From an uncultured Oscillospiraceae bacterium (GTDB lineage: Bacteria > Bacillota > Clostridia > Oscillospirales > Oscillospiraceae), in assembly GCA_910587345.1 (NCBI GenBank), contig CAJUKH010000058.1, positions 42,866 through 106,865 of the forward strand: a stretch of 64,000 nt of DNA. The letters run 5' to 3'. Below are positions 39,810 through 48,470 of this stretch, one piece after another (the stretch's first letter is position 1; each line of letters opens with the position of its first letter). The notes under the pieces were generated by a model that did no database searches, had not been told where the DNA came from, and saw nothing but the letters and a program-made list of their open reading frames with translations. The position numbers were made by a program, and so were the translations under genes.

Positions 39810-40646
39810 ATGACCCATCAGGTGGAGCGGGCGCTGACAGCCCAACTCCACATTGGGGAAAGTCGCCATCTGGCAAAGAGGACGGAACGCTCCTTTGCCC
39901 CGGAGGGTATCTTTTCCTTCGGGACGCTGGAAACCTATCTAAAAGAGGGGTGCAAGTTCGCAAAATGGGCCAAGCAGGAACACAGGTGTAACACGCTGGA
40001 AAAAGCCCGTCCCTTTGCGGAGGAGTATTTGCAGCGGGGGATTGACCGGGGCCTCAGTTCGGCCACCCTCTCCACCCAAAGGGCGGCCATCTGTAAGCTC
40101 TACCACATCTCAGCGTCCGAGCTGCATATCACCCTGCCGGAACGCCGCAGGGCAGACATCAAGCGGAGCAGAAACGAGGTCACACGAGACAAGGGCTTTT
40201 CCCTGAAAAACAATCGTGACATTATCGAATTTGCGAAAGCGACAGGTCTGCGGCGGCATGAGCTGGCAGCGGTCAGGCCCGAGAATATCCGGGTCATGTC
40301 GGACGGCTCTGTGTGCCTTGCAGGTATCAGAGGAAAGGGTGGGAAGGTCAGGAGTGTAGATGTACTCCCCGGACATGAAAACGCCGTCCTGCGCCATCTG
40401 GAGCGGCCAGAGGGCCGCCGCATCTTCTCCTGTGTGCCAAGTCATATGGACGTACATGGATACCGCAGGGAATACGCCGATGCCATGTACCGGGCCGCTC
40501 TGGAACGCTTCGGGCCATCCGGGCAGCTCTACCGATGCAAAAAGGACAAGAGGGGTAAGGTCTACGACAGGCGGGCGATGCGGTATGTCAGTAATCAGCT
40601 TGGACATAACCGTATCAGCGTCATTGCCGGACATTACCTCTCTTGA
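39810..40646 (+). CDS. Diverged tyrosine recombinase-like protein
   Basis: 278 aa from ATG 39810. The putative catalytic Arg is in ATGLRRHELAAV, followed by GIRGKGGKVRSVDVL. The His-x-x-Arg element may be HGYR, and the C-terminus NQLGHNRISVIAGHYLS supplies the late His and Tyr. The N-terminal half looks like a SAM-like core-binding domain. The start is unsure: the strong AAGGGGGG site is 27 bases upstream of this ATG. It may help in excision or in resolving replicative forms. Confidence 0.6.
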   Translation: MTHQVERALTAQLHIGESRHLAKRTERSFAPEGIFSFGTLETYLKEGCKFAKWAKQEHRCNTLEKARPFAEEYLQRGIDRGLSSATLSTQRAAICKLYHISASELHITLPERRRADIKRSRNEVTRDKGFSLKNNRDIIEFAKATGLRRHELAAVRPENIRVMSDGSVCLAGIRGKGGKVRSVDVLPGHENAVLRHLERPEGRRIFSCVPSHMDVHGYRREYADAMYRAALERFGPSGQLYRCKKDKRGKVYDRRAMRYVSNQLGHNRISVIAGHYLS

Positions 40647-40681
40647 CCGATTACACGAACATACAGAAACGAGGTATCAGG

Positions 40682-41107
40682 ATGAATCTACAAATGATTC
40701 CCCACTACACAGACCACTTGCGGCTCATTGTGGGGAGCTTTTGCGAACCACTGACGGAAAGAGAGCGGGGGCAGCTCCGGGAGCTTGTGGCCTTTCTCGG
40801 CTGGCCGGACCCTGTTATTCTCCTGTGGGGAATAGACGGGGAGCCGAGGGACTGGGCCTTTCCGCTGAAAGAGGGCGTCATGGTGAACGTCATCCAACGC
40901 CCCCGGCGGAGCTTGCACCATGCGGCCCATGAGCTGCTACGGCTGCGGTCCTTTGCCGGGATGATGGAGAGCGCAAGAGACGCCCTCTCCTGCGGGCTTA
41001 CCCCAAAGGAGACACTGGAACACTTGAAGCAAAACGGCCTCTTTCATGCCATGTTCCAGCAAGAGGGATTTTCTGAGGAAGTGTTGGAGATGCTGGAATC
41101 ACTTTGA
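40682..41107 (+). CDS. Element protein of unknown function
   Basis: 141 aa from ATG 40682, which follows GAGG; a TTG at 40643 is a longer option overlapping the recombinase end. The sequence is helical and acidic with a central VILLWGIDGEPRDWAFPL strand pattern. No motif recognised. It is co-oriented and nearly contiguous with the diverged recombinase, which suggests they act together. Confidence 0.6.
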   Translation: MNLQMIPHYTDHLRLIVGSFCEPLTERERGQLRELVAFLGWPDPVILLWGIDGEPRDWAFPLKEGVMVNVIQRPRRSLHHAAHELLRLRSFAGMMESARDALSCGLTPKETLEHLKQNGLFHAMFQQEGFSEEVLEMLESL

Positions 41108-41127
41108 CAAAATGGCTAGAAACACAA

Positions 41128-41160
41128 AAACTCCCAGCGGCGTTTCCGCTGGGAGTTTTT
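41128..41160 (+). terminator. Terminator after the element's last gene
   Basis: AACTCCCAGCGG and CCGCTGGGAGTT pair around CGTTT, then TTT. Confidence 0.9.
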
Positions 41161-41200
41161 ATCGTTGCAGGGTCGCTCCTCTTCACGGCGGGAATCATCC

Positions 41201-41231
41201 CGCACCATTTTCGCACCATTTTTTCAGGTGG
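41201..41231. repeat. Right terminal repeat of the element
   Basis: CGCACCATTTTCGCACCA followed by TTTTTTCAGGTGG, the counterpart of 32649-32678. Confidence 0.6.
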
Positions 41232-41260
41232 TTTCATTCTGATATATGGAGATACATGAT

Positions 41261-41365
41261 TTAAGACAAGTCCCGTTTCCCCTGCCGTATCAAGGTTTGG
41301 TGGATTTCATGGAGATTTATCCGAGTACATGAAACAGGGTGATGCATTACGATTCCTAATTTCAT
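41261..41365 (-). pseudogene. ychF 5' stub left at the right junction
   Basis: From the native start, ATG 41365, the first codons MKLGIV of ychF run into element sequence and stop after 34 codons (41261-41263). The native binding site GAAAGAGGG precedes it. This is the displaced start of ychF. Confidence 0.7.
41349..41365. repeat. Right attachment site (attR core)
   Basis: Exact copy of ACGATTCCTAATTTCAT at 32577-32593. Confidence 0.85.
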
Positions 41366-41400
41366 TTGAATGGCCCTCTTTCGGTAAAGGTTTCTCCCAT

Positions 41401-41429
41401 ATTATAGCGGAAGGGGCGGAAAAAGGCAA
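41401..41429 (-). promoter_or_regulatory. Native ychF promoter, now separated from the gene
   Basis: On the minus strand TTGCCT (41429-41424), 17-base spacer, TATAAT (41406-41401), about 35 bases before the stranded start codon. It now reads only into the 34-codon stub and the element's right end. Confidence 0.65.
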
Positions 41430-41471
41430 GACATTCCACAGGACTTGGGAGGGATGGAGGATGCCTGCATG

Positions 41472-41511
41472 AAAAAGGCGCCGCCCCAAGACCGGGGCGG
41501 CACCTTTGATG
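41472..41511 (-). terminator. Terminator after pepV
   Basis: GGCGCCGCCCC and GGGGCGGCACC pair; on the minus strand TTTTTCATG follows. Confidence 0.8.
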
Positions 41512-41523
41512 GAGAAAAGAGCG

Positions 41524-42972
41524 TCAGTCCACGCTCAGAGCCTCGTCCAGCAGCAGCACCGACTTGGCGTAGATCTTCATGCCGGTGATCCAGCTTTCGA
41601 TGTGGAGAGCCTCGTCGGGGGAGTGGGCGCCGCCGTGGGCCACGGGAAGCCCCTCGGGCTTGGGGGAGCCGGGGATACCGGGGCCGAAGGAGATGCCGTT
41701 GGCCACCACCCGGGCGTAGTTGCCGCCGCCTCCGGCGGAGAGCTTGGTCTCGGTGTCTCCGGTGATGTCCCGGTAGACCTGCACCGGCACCGCCAGCTTG
41801 GGGTCCTCCGGGTCGATGTAATAAGGCTCCATGCACTCGCCCACCGTCATGGAGGCGCCATAGGGGGCGATGGCCTTTTCCAAAGCGGCGGTGATGTCCG
41901 CCCCGGTGCGGTCGATGGGATAGCGGATGTCGATGAGCAGGTGGAGTTTGCCATCGGTCAGGGAGATGACCCCGGCGTTGGCGGTGAGGCCTCCGGCAAT
42001 GGGTTCATCCCAGTGCATATCCAAGCCGTCGCCGAAGGCGGTGGGGAAGAGATTGGCGATGGCGCCGCAGCCGCCCAGGTCAATGCCCGTCTTCTCCGCC
42101 AGCAGCACCGCCCACTTGGCGGCGATGGCAACGGCGCTGTTCTGCCGGTCTTTGTCCGGCATGGCGGCGTGGCCGGCCTTGCCGTGGCCGATGATCTTCA
42201 CCGTGCCGTTGTCCCCGACCTCCACGCTGACCCGGTCGGCCCCCTTGAGGGCGGCCTGGGCCGCCTCCAGAGTGACCCCCTTCACGGTGATGACGGCGGT
42301 GTCGGGGATGGCGTTGTGGACGGTGCCGCCGGCAAAGTCCACAATGTCTTTTCCGGCGGGGATGTGGATCGTGGTAGTATAAAAGCCCTTTTGGGCGTAG
42401 CCGCCGGGGAAGCCGCCGTCACAGACGATGGCGATGTCGGTATCGGGACCCAGCTTGTGCTCCATGTAGTACCGGAAATCGGGCATACCGGTCTCCTCCG
42501 AGCAGCCCATCATCAGGCGCATACCGTGCTTCATGGGGATGTTGTTTTCCTTGAAAAAGCGGAGGATAAACAGGGAGATGATGGTGGGGCCCTTGTCATC
42601 CCCCACCCCCCGGCCAAAGAGGAAGCCGTCCTTCTGGGTCATGTTGTAGGGCTGGCACACCGTCCAGCCCTCCCCTTCGGGCACCACGTCCAGATGACCC
42701 ACGAAGCTGATTTCATGCTCGGTGGGGCCGAAACGGGCGTCACCGGTGTACCCCTCGTAATCGTGGGTCTCGAAGCCGTAATGGCGGCAGCGCTCCAGCG
42801 CCAGATCCAGCATCTTCCGGCAGTCGGGGCCGTAAGGAGCGCCGGGTGCCCCCAGGTCCACCCGGGAAACCGACTTTTGGGACACCCAAAGCCCCAGCTC
42901 CTCGATCATCTCCTGCTTATGGTCCTCGATCCACTGGTCCAGCAGGGCGTCGAACTGTTTTTGGTCCATCAT
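41524..42972 (-). CDS. pepV: M20-family dipeptidase (PepV-type)
   Basis: 482 aa. Zinc ligands and catalytic residues follow the M20 order: SFVGHLDVVPEGEGW (His and Asp), GRGVGDDKGPTI (bridging Asp), GCSEETGMPD (Glu-Glu), and a late His in PVAHGGAHSPDE. The inserted lid domain (about 185-385) is of PepV size. It releases amino acids from dipeptides in the cytoplasm. AAGGGAGG supports the start at 42972; the ATG at 42981 is too close to the site. Confidence 0.9.
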   Translation of the reverse strand: MMDQKQFDALLDQWIEDHKQEMIEELGLWVSQKSVSRVDLGAPGAPYGPDCRKMLDLALERCRHYGFETHDYEGYTGDARFGPTEHEISFVGHLDVVPEGEGWTVCQPYNMTQKDGFLFGRGVGDDKGPTIISLFILRFFKENNIPMKHGMRLMMGCSEETGMPDFRYYMEHKLGPDTDIAIVCDGGFPGGYAQKGFYTTTIHIPAGKDIVDFAGGTVHNAIPDTAVITVKGVTLEAAQAALKGADRVSVEVGDNGTVKIIGHGKAGHAAMPDKDRQNSAVAIAAKWAVLLAEKTGIDLGGCGAIANLFPTAFGDGLDMHWDEPIAGGLTANAGVISLTDGKLHLLIDIRYPIDRTGADITAALEKAIAPYGASMTVGECMEPYYIDPEDPKLAVPVQVYRDITGDTETKLSAGGGGNYARVVANGISFGPGIPGSPKPEGLPVAHGGAHSPDEALHIESWITGMKIYAKSVLLLDEALSVD

Positions 42973-43121
42973 GGTATTCATCCTCCCTTATTTTGTAGTG
43001 CTGCTTTACTCTGTTAAATTATTATACTCCCCTTTTTCCCTGCCGTCAATGCCAATCGGCCCCTTTGCGGTTGCGGGACGGCGGCAAATGTGATATAAAT
43101 AGGAAAAAAGGGGGCGGGGGC

Positions 43122-43400
43122 ATGACAAAGCTGATCCTATACTGGTGTCTGGCGGTAAGTCTGGCGGATTTTTGCCTGATGGGCATGGACAAATACAAGG
43201 CCAAAAAGGACCTGCGGCGGGTGCCGGAGAAGCGGCTTTTCCTTCTGGCCCTGCTGGGGGGCACCCCGGGGGCCATTCTGGGGATGTGGACCTTTCGCCA
43301 CAAGACCCGCCACTGGTATTTCAGGTGGGGCCTGCCCGTCCTCCTGACCCTCCAGCTGGCGCTGTGGTTTGGCTGGGAGTATGGGGCGGAGCTGTTATAA
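43122..43400 (+). CDS. DUF1294-family small membrane protein
   Basis: 92 aa with three hydrophobic segments. The family signature MGMDKYKAKKDLRRVPEKRL and LLALLGGTPGAILGMWTFRH, then HKTRHWYFRWGLP, is clear. Function unknown. A G-rich Shine-Dalgarno precedes ATG 43122. Confidence 0.85.
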   Translation: MTKLILYWCLAVSLADFCLMGMDKYKAKKDLRRVPEKRLFLLALLGGTPGAILGMWTFRHKTRHWYFRWGLPVLLTLQLALWFGWEYGAELL

Positions 43401-43420
43401 CATTTTGTGGAGGGGCTGAA

Positions 43421-43894
43421 ATGACGGAGCTATTTCGGAAGATCACGAAAGAGGAATTTGACGGTCTGCGCCGCCTGTTCCCCGACGGCAAGGAATTGTG
43501 GCAAAAGTACCGGGCCAGGCGGCAGGGGGAATTTGACCGAAAGGAGATCGATGTATATGCGGTCGAAGCCAACCACACTTTTATTGGTGAGGTGACCGTC
43601 CATTATACCAGCAGCGATCTCCCCACCGAGGCTATTCCCGGGCGGCGGGTCTATTTCCAGGCCTTCCGCATGGATGAGGCCCACCGGGGCCGGGGGCTGG
43701 GGCAAAGGCTGCTCCGGTTCGCCCTGACCGATCTGGAGAGGCGGGGCTACACCCAGTTTACCATCGGGGTGGAGGAGGACAACAGGGTCGCCAAGCACAT
43801 CTATTTCAAGCTGGGCTTTACCCGGGCTATTGACAAGGGCTGTGGAGACGAATTGGACCCCAGTGACTATACTTTGTATATGCGGAGCATCTGA
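43421..43894 (+). CDS. GNAT-family N-acetyltransferase
   Basis: 157 aa. The CoA-binding motif is HRGRGLGQRLLRFALTDLE (about 86-104), followed by GVEEDNRVAKHIYFKLGF, the usual GNAT C-terminal beta-bulge region. Substrate unknown. TGGAGGGG precedes the ATG; it follows the DUF1294 gene by 20 bases. Confidence 0.88.
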   Translation: MTELFRKITKEEFDGLRRLFPDGKELWQKYRARRQGEFDRKEIDVYAVEANHTFIGEVTVHYTSSDLPTEAIPGRRVYFQAFRMDEAHRGRGLGQRLLRFALTDLERRGYTQFTIGVEEDNRVAKHIYFKLGFTRAIDKGCGDELDPSDYTLYMRSI

Positions 43895-43901
43895 ACCGTG
43901 A

Positions 43902-43946
43902 GAAAAAGGGCAAGGCAGACCAAAACGGTCCGTCTTGCCCTTTTTC
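43902..43946. terminator. Bidirectional terminator between the acetyltransferase and spoIIP
   Basis: AAAAAGGGCAAGGCAGACC and GGTCCGTCTTGCCCTTTTT pair with one mismatch around AAAAC; T runs on both strands. Confidence 0.9.
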
Positions 43947-43961
43947 TGCCTCTCTGCGCCC

Positions 43962-45092
43962 TCACTCTTTCAGGGAGAGGAATACCATTCCCGCCGCCCG
44001 GGCGAAGCACCTGGCCCCAGCCAAAGCTTCCTGAAGGGTATTCCCGTGGCTGCCCACCTCCACCAGCAGAGCGCCGGGGGTCAGATTCTGGTTGTAGACC
44101 GACTGGCGGAGGGTCATGGGCCGGGCCAAGGTGGGATAGAGGGTGTCCAGACTCTTTTGCAGCTTGGCGGCCAGCGCCAGATTGGCCTGCCATGTGGGGT
44201 GGTCTCCACCGCCTGCGTCACTGCCCACCACCAGCATAACCTGAGCGGTCTTGACCCCGTCAATGTCGGTGACCACCTTATAGACCGTGCCGTCACTGCC
44301 CACCAGAGCGTCCCGGTGAACGTCCAGCACCAGCTTGATGGTGGGGTATTGGGCCAGATAGTCGGCCACTGCCGGGCCGGAGCGGGTGTAGGAGCCGTTA
44401 TAGGTGGGATAGTCGTATATCCCCCGGTCGTGAAGGACGGACAGCCCCATTTCGGTAAAGACCCGTTCCAGCTCATCCCCCACCCGGAGCATATTGTATC
44501 CCTCCTCCAGTGTGCGGGTGTTGTTGTCGCTGGGAGTGTAGATATCGGTGCCGTCGGGGGTATAGGCCTCGGTGGCGTGGGAGTGGTAGATGAGGATCTG
44601 GGGGCCCTCCTCCGCCGGGGCCAGGGTGAAGCCCACCGGAGCAGCGGCCACGCCGGACAGGTCCACCTCTTTATCGGTGCGGTTGTATAAGTAAAGCCCC
44701 GCCCCGGTATCATAGCCCTGACTGCTGGAGGGGATCAGGGTCCGCTCCACAATATCCCCCGGGGCCGTGGTGGTCTGGGGCGGCTCAGTCAGGTCATCGT
44801 GGTCGGGGGCGGGCTGGGCGTCGGGCAAGGGCTGCTCCTGCTTTGGAGTGGGTGCAGGAAAGGGGTTGGCTGCCAAAAGGGAGGACTGTTCCACCGCCAG
44901 TCGCTGCCAGAAAGGCAGGTCGGAGGCTGAATAGCCCAACTCGGTCCGCAGTGCGGCGGTGACAAAGGCCTCCCCCACGCCTGCGCCCGAGGCGGCCCCC
45001 GCCCCCAGCAGCAGCCCCCAGATAGCAACCGTGGCCAGACAGGCCGCCCCCGTCCGCCGAAACAGCCGTCCCCAATAAATTCGACCTCTCAT
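43962..45092 (-). CDS. spoIIP: Stage II sporulation protein P
   Basis: 376 aa. One N-terminal transmembrane segment (about 16-38) precedes a Pro/Gln-rich linker. The SpoIIP amidase/endopeptidase domain has YHSHATEAYTP (zinc His and catalytic-region Glu), VLDVHRDAL and LVEVGSHGNTLQEA. With SpoIID and SpoIIM it degrades septal peptidoglycan during engulfment. gpr lies just upstream on the same strand, the usual Firmicutes pairing. Confidence 0.93.
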   Translation of the reverse strand: MRGRIYWGRLFRRTGAACLATVAIWGLLLGAGAASGAGVGEAFVTAALRTELGYSASDLPFWQRLAVEQSSLLAANPFPAPTPKQEQPLPDAQPAPDHDDLTEPPQTTTAPGDIVERTLIPSSSQGYDTGAGLYLYNRTDKEVDLSGVAAAPVGFTLAPAEEGPQILIYHSHATEAYTPDGTDIYTPSDNNTRTLEEGYNMLRVGDELERVFTEMGLSVLHDRGIYDYPTYNGSYTRSGPAVADYLAQYPTIKLVLDVHRDALVGSDGTVYKVVTDIDGVKTAQVMLVVGSDAGGGDHPTWQANLALAAKLQKSLDTLYPTLARPMTLRQSVYNQNLTPGALLVEVGSHGNTLQEALAGARCFARAAGMVFLSLKE

Positions 45093-45230
45093 CGCTTGTC
45101 CCTCCTGTTGTGTCTTTGGTTACGGCACAATGTATGCGCCGGGGGAGGGAAACATGAATGAAAAGGGGAAAATATTGTCCGGGGGACTGCCGGCGGGCGG
45201 AAAGGCCGCATGGGGCCTTTGGGGGCAGGG

Positions 45231-46121
45231 TCACTCGATAAGAGCCTGAAGGGATTCCAGATCCAGGGCAGGCTGGAGGGAGAGACTGAGGGCGTAGCCG
45301 ATGACCTTGGCCATGTCCTCCACCCGCTGGTCGATATCCCGGGGCGTGACCATCAAGGTGGCGCCGGGGGCCTGGGAGATGGCCTGAGGGTCGGGATGCT
45401 GGCCGGCCTCTTCCAGCAGGTCGGCGCAGAGGGTGGCCCCGTCCACCACCGTGGGCACCCCTACGGCGATGACGGGGACTCCCATGGTCTCGGCGTTGAG
45501 GGCGAAGCGGTGATTTCCCACGCCGGAGCCGGGGGCGATGCCCGAGTCACAGACCTGGACCGTGGCGCAGAGCCGCTCCACCCGCCGGGCGGCCAGAGCG
45601 TCCACGGCGATGATGGCCCGGGGGGCGATCTTGTCGGCCACCGCCTTGACGATCTCTCCGCTCTCCACCCCCGTGGTGCCCAGCACCCCCGCCGCCAAAG
45701 CGGCCACGGGGCGGAAGCCGCCGAAGTGCTCGGGGGCCATGGCGATGAGGTGGCGGGTCACCAAAGTGCGGTCGGCGGCCTTGGGTCCCACGGCATCGGG
45801 GGTGATGGCCCGGTTGCCAAGGCCCACCACCAGCACCTCCCCCTCTCCCTCGGGGAGCAGGGGGGCCAGAAGCCCGGCCAGAGCCTTTACCGCCCGGGGA
45901 AAGGCCCCCTCCTCCCGCCGGCCCAGACCGGCCAGGTCCAGGGTGTGATAGACCCCCTCTGGCTTGCCCAAGGCTCTGGCCCCCTCGGGGCCGGTGACGG
46001 TGACGGTGGTGAGGGGAAATCCCTCGGCCTGGGTCTCCCGGCTTTCCACCTGGGGGAGAGTTTGGGCCTGTTCCTCCCGCAATTCTCTGGCTTCCAGCGC
46101 CAGATCGGTCCGTCTGTTCAT
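45231..46121 (-). CDS. gpr: Germination protease GPR
   Basis: 296 aa. The family is recognised from RTDLALEARE near the N-terminus, VVGLGNRAITPDAVGPKA, GTTGVESGEIV, IIAVDALAARR and CDSGIAPGSGVGNHR. GPR is an aspartic-type protease made as a zymogen; at germination it digests the small acid-soluble proteins that coat spore DNA. Confidence 0.95.
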   Translation of the reverse strand: MNRRTDLALEARELREEQAQTLPQVESRETQAEGFPLTTVTVTGPEGARALGKPEGVYHTLDLAGLGRREEGAFPRAVKALAGLLAPLLPEGEGEVLVVGLGNRAITPDAVGPKAADRTLVTRHLIAMAPEHFGGFRPVAALAAGVLGTTGVESGEIVKAVADKIAPRAIIAVDALAARRVERLCATVQVCDSGIAPGSGVGNHRFALNAETMGVPVIAVGVPTVVDGATLCADLLEEAGQHPDPQAISQAPGATLMVTPRDIDQRVEDMAKVIGYALSLSLQPALDLESLQALIE

Positions 46122-46320
46122 GGTGTCTACCCCTTTCCCGGCACAAGATATTGTGCCCTTTACTTCAATCAGGTCTATTTTTTGCGAAAAGGCCGGTGTT
46201 ATCCGAAAAAATCAGAAAAATTCAAAAGAAAATCTTGCTTTTTTTCGCTGGGTCTGCTAAAATAGATACCTGCACGGGCATGGTATGCCTGAAATTCGTC
46301 ATTCGGAGGAGGTGTTTGGT

Positions 46321-46584
46321 TTGCCGAACATTAAGTCTGCCAAGAAGCGTGTTCTGGTGAACAAGGCCAAGGCGCTGCAAAACAGGGCCGTTCGGTCTGC
46401 ACTCAGGACCGACATCAAGAAGTTCGAGGCCGCGGTGGCGGAGGGCAACCGCAGCGAGGCCGAGGGCGCTTACAAGGTGGCCGTCAAGGCGGTGGATAAG
46501 GCCGTCGGTCACGGCATTCTGCACAAGAACAATGCCGCCCACAAGAAGAGCGGCATGACCCTGAAGCTGAACAAGCTGGCGTAA
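46321..46584 (+). CDS. rpsT: 30S ribosomal protein S20
   Basis: 87 aa starting with TTG 46321, eight bases after GGAGGAGG; an in-frame ATG at 46285 would add an unrelated 12-residue tail. LPNIKSAKKRVL..NKAKALQNRAVRSALRT and the late HKNNAAHKKSGMTLKLN are typical of S20, which binds 16S rRNA. Divergent from gpr. Confidence 0.95.
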   Translation: MPNIKSAKKRVLVNKAKALQNRAVRSALRTDIKKFEAAVAEGNRSEAEGAYKVAVKAVDKAVGHGILHKNNAAHKKSGMTLKLNKLA

Positions 46585-46605
46585 GCCAATTTAGGGGCAG
46601 CATAA

Positions 46606-46634
46606 ACCGCCTGCATTTGCAGGCGGTTTTTTGT
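46606..46634 (+). terminator. Terminator after rpsT
   Basis: ACCGCCTGCA and TGCAGGCGGT pair around TT, followed by TTTTTTG. Confidence 0.9.
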
Positions 46635-46646
46635 TAGAATAAGTGG

Positions 46647-47450
46647 GGTGTCCCTTCTGGGATTTGCGCCCCTTGCGGGGGAAATTGTTTTTTCTTTTGT
46701 GAGAAAGCGGGATGTGTTTACCTTACAGTTGGTTTTTTGCCTGCCCGGCAGGGTCCAAAACCACTTTTTCTTTTGCAGCGCAAAAGAAAAAGCGGTTCTG
46801 GACTCCGAAAAAGAAAAGGTAGACCGGTGGAGATTATGGGGAGGTACGATACAACCGGACGTTGGATTTGTGCTGTTATGGTATCCCTCGGGTAAAAGGC
46901 TTTAGGATATCCTTCTGTTTCCGGCGGCCTGCGTTTGAGCGACCCGTGGGTCCTCTTGCGCCACTGCCGTTGAGTGGGTGGAATACCGCTCCTTGTCCGT
47001 TGGTATCCACGCCGCCTGGGTGGTGGTAGTAGCCGGTAGGCAAACCACCCTTCAAGCTGTGTAGGCCGAGGCGGGTCAGTTTCAACGTGATTTCTTCAGT
47101 GTTCCACCAACGGACACACGGGTGCGGGGCAAGGGGGACCATGGGGGCGTAAAGACGACACGAGCCGATTCTAATGCACTTGGTCTTGACCTGAGGGCTT
47201 TCATGCTTACTCCCGCTTGATGAGCGAAGCGAGTTTAGCGGGAGTTAGTGCCGTGAAACGGCTGGGGGGGTGAGGGGCCATTCTTTGGCCCGTCAAAGAA
47301 TGGTTCCCCACGTCCGCACACCCATAGGCTTCCCCCACACCCCCATCCAAACGCACCCCGCCCTTACGGAGATAGGACGGTTTTTGATGGGGGAATTGCC
47401 CCCCACGGCTACGCACCCATAGGGTTGCCACATACCCATCACCCAAACGG
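46647..47450 (+). repeat. Family-1 structured repeat, copy C
   Basis: The 800 bases between rpsT and the YihY gene hold one copy: core hairpin CTTTTTCTTTTG/CAAAAGAAAAAG near 46763-46795, the AGTGG/GTGGAATACC block near 46970, the CTCCCGCT/AGCGGGAG module near 47210-47243, and CCATTCTTTG/CAAAGAATGG near 47278-47303. No gene seen. Confidence 0.85.
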
Positions 47451-47490
47451 CAAAAGGCCAAGTGATTCCACAGGAAAGGAGGATCAGTTT

Positions 47491-48369
47491 ATGAGCAGTC
47501 TGCCCATGCACCGGCGGGCCTTTGGTTTTGTCTATGACGTGGCCGGGCTTTATTTTACCAAACGGGTCTCCCGTTCGGCGGCGGAGCTGGCCTATTTTCT
47601 GGTACTCACCTTTTTTCCTGTCCTCATCTGCGTCAACGCCATCATCGGCACCCTGAATCTGGACCTGACCAACCTGCCCGCCGAGACCCGGGTGCTGATC
47701 CCTGAGGCGGTGCTGTCGGTGCTGACGGATTATGTGGGGTATATCACCACCAACCGGTCCCGGGCCCTTCTGTGGGTGGGGGTGGTGACAACGCTTTTTT
47801 CCGCCTCGGCGGCCATGCGGTCCCTGATGGACGTGATGGACGACATTTTTGACCGGAAAAGCTATTCGGGCATTTGGAAAGTGGTCGCCAGCGTGGCCTT
47901 TTCGGCGCTGTTCCTGCTGACCATATACCTTTCCCTCATCGTGGTATTGACGGGAAGCTGGTTTTTCCACCTGCTGGAAGGCTTTATCCGCCACTTTCCC
48001 TTTTTGGAGGATGTGACTCTGCCCTGGCAGTGGCAGTGGATGCGGTTTCTCATTCTTTTTTGTCTGGTGATGATTTTCGTCATGGTGGTCTACCGGGCCA
48101 CCTCCCCCCGGAAGCGGCCCCGTCCCCCCATTCTGCCGGGAGCCTTCGCCGCCTCGGCGGCGCTGGTGGGAGCCTCGGCCATCTTCTCCTACTTCATCGG
48201 CCTGTCCACCCGGTATTCCATGGTCTATGGCCCGCTGGTGTCGGTCATCGTGCTGCTGGTGTGGCTGTACCTGTGCGGAACGGTCATCATTCTGGGCAAC
48301 TGCGTCAACCGGGTGTGGTATGAAAGGCAGCAGGAAAAGCAGAAAAGGACCCGGCATAGGAATGCTTGA
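47491..48369 (+). CDS. YihY/BrkB-family inner membrane protein
   Basis: 292 aa with about six hydrophobic segments. The family pattern is present: SAAELAYFLVLTFFPVLI near residue 30, DIFDRKSYSGIWK, then TSPRKRPRPPILPGAF and YSMVYGPLVSVIVLLVWLYL. Formerly mis-named ribonuclease BN; actual function unknown. AAAGGAGG lies upstream of ATG 47491. Confidence 0.88.
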   Translation: MSSLPMHRRAFGFVYDVAGLYFTKRVSRSAAELAYFLVLTFFPVLICVNAIIGTLNLDLTNLPAETRVLIPEAVLSVLTDYVGYITTNRSRALLWVGVVTTLFSASAAMRSLMDVMDDIFDRKSYSGIWKVVASVAFSALFLLTIYLSLIVVLTGSWFFHLLEGFIRHFPFLEDVTLPWQWQWMRFLILFCLVMIFVMVVYRATSPRKRPRPPILPGAFAASAALVGASAIFSYFIGLSTRYSMVYGPLVSVIVLLVWLYLCGTVIILGNCVNRVWYERQQEKQKRTRHRNA

Positions 48370-48435
48370 TAAAATCAGGGAGCCGGGTTTCCTGAAAGGG
48401 ACAGGCGCTGCGGCGCTTCAGTCGGAACAATGACC

Positions 48436-48464
48436 TTGACAGTTCGCCAAAAGGGTGGTAGAAT
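48436..48464 (+). promoter_or_regulatory. Promoter of the glyS T-box leader
   Basis: TTGACA 48436-48441, 17-base spacer, TAGAAT 48459-48464. Confidence 0.75.
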
Positions 48465-48470
48465 GCCTGT

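Larger units (their letters stand above)
32577..41365. mobile_element. Integrated mobile element inserted at the ychF start codon
   Basis: The boundaries are a 17-bp direct repeat, ACGATTCCTAATTTCAT, at 32577-32593 and 41349-41365. Contents from left: integrase, excisionase, XRE regulator, SLH/transglutaminase protein, structured RNA, serine recombinase, HUH Rep-like protein, long hairpin region, second tyrosine recombinase, unknown protein. A relative of CGCACCATTTTCGCACCA occurs inside both ends. It lacks an obvious relaxase with coupling protein, so mobilisation in trans or self-replicating circular forms are both possible. Confidence 0.85.

Noticed and set aside
41506..43017. 503-codon frame opposite pepV
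   Set aside because: Same type of antisense shadow; pepV motifs are intact on the other strand.
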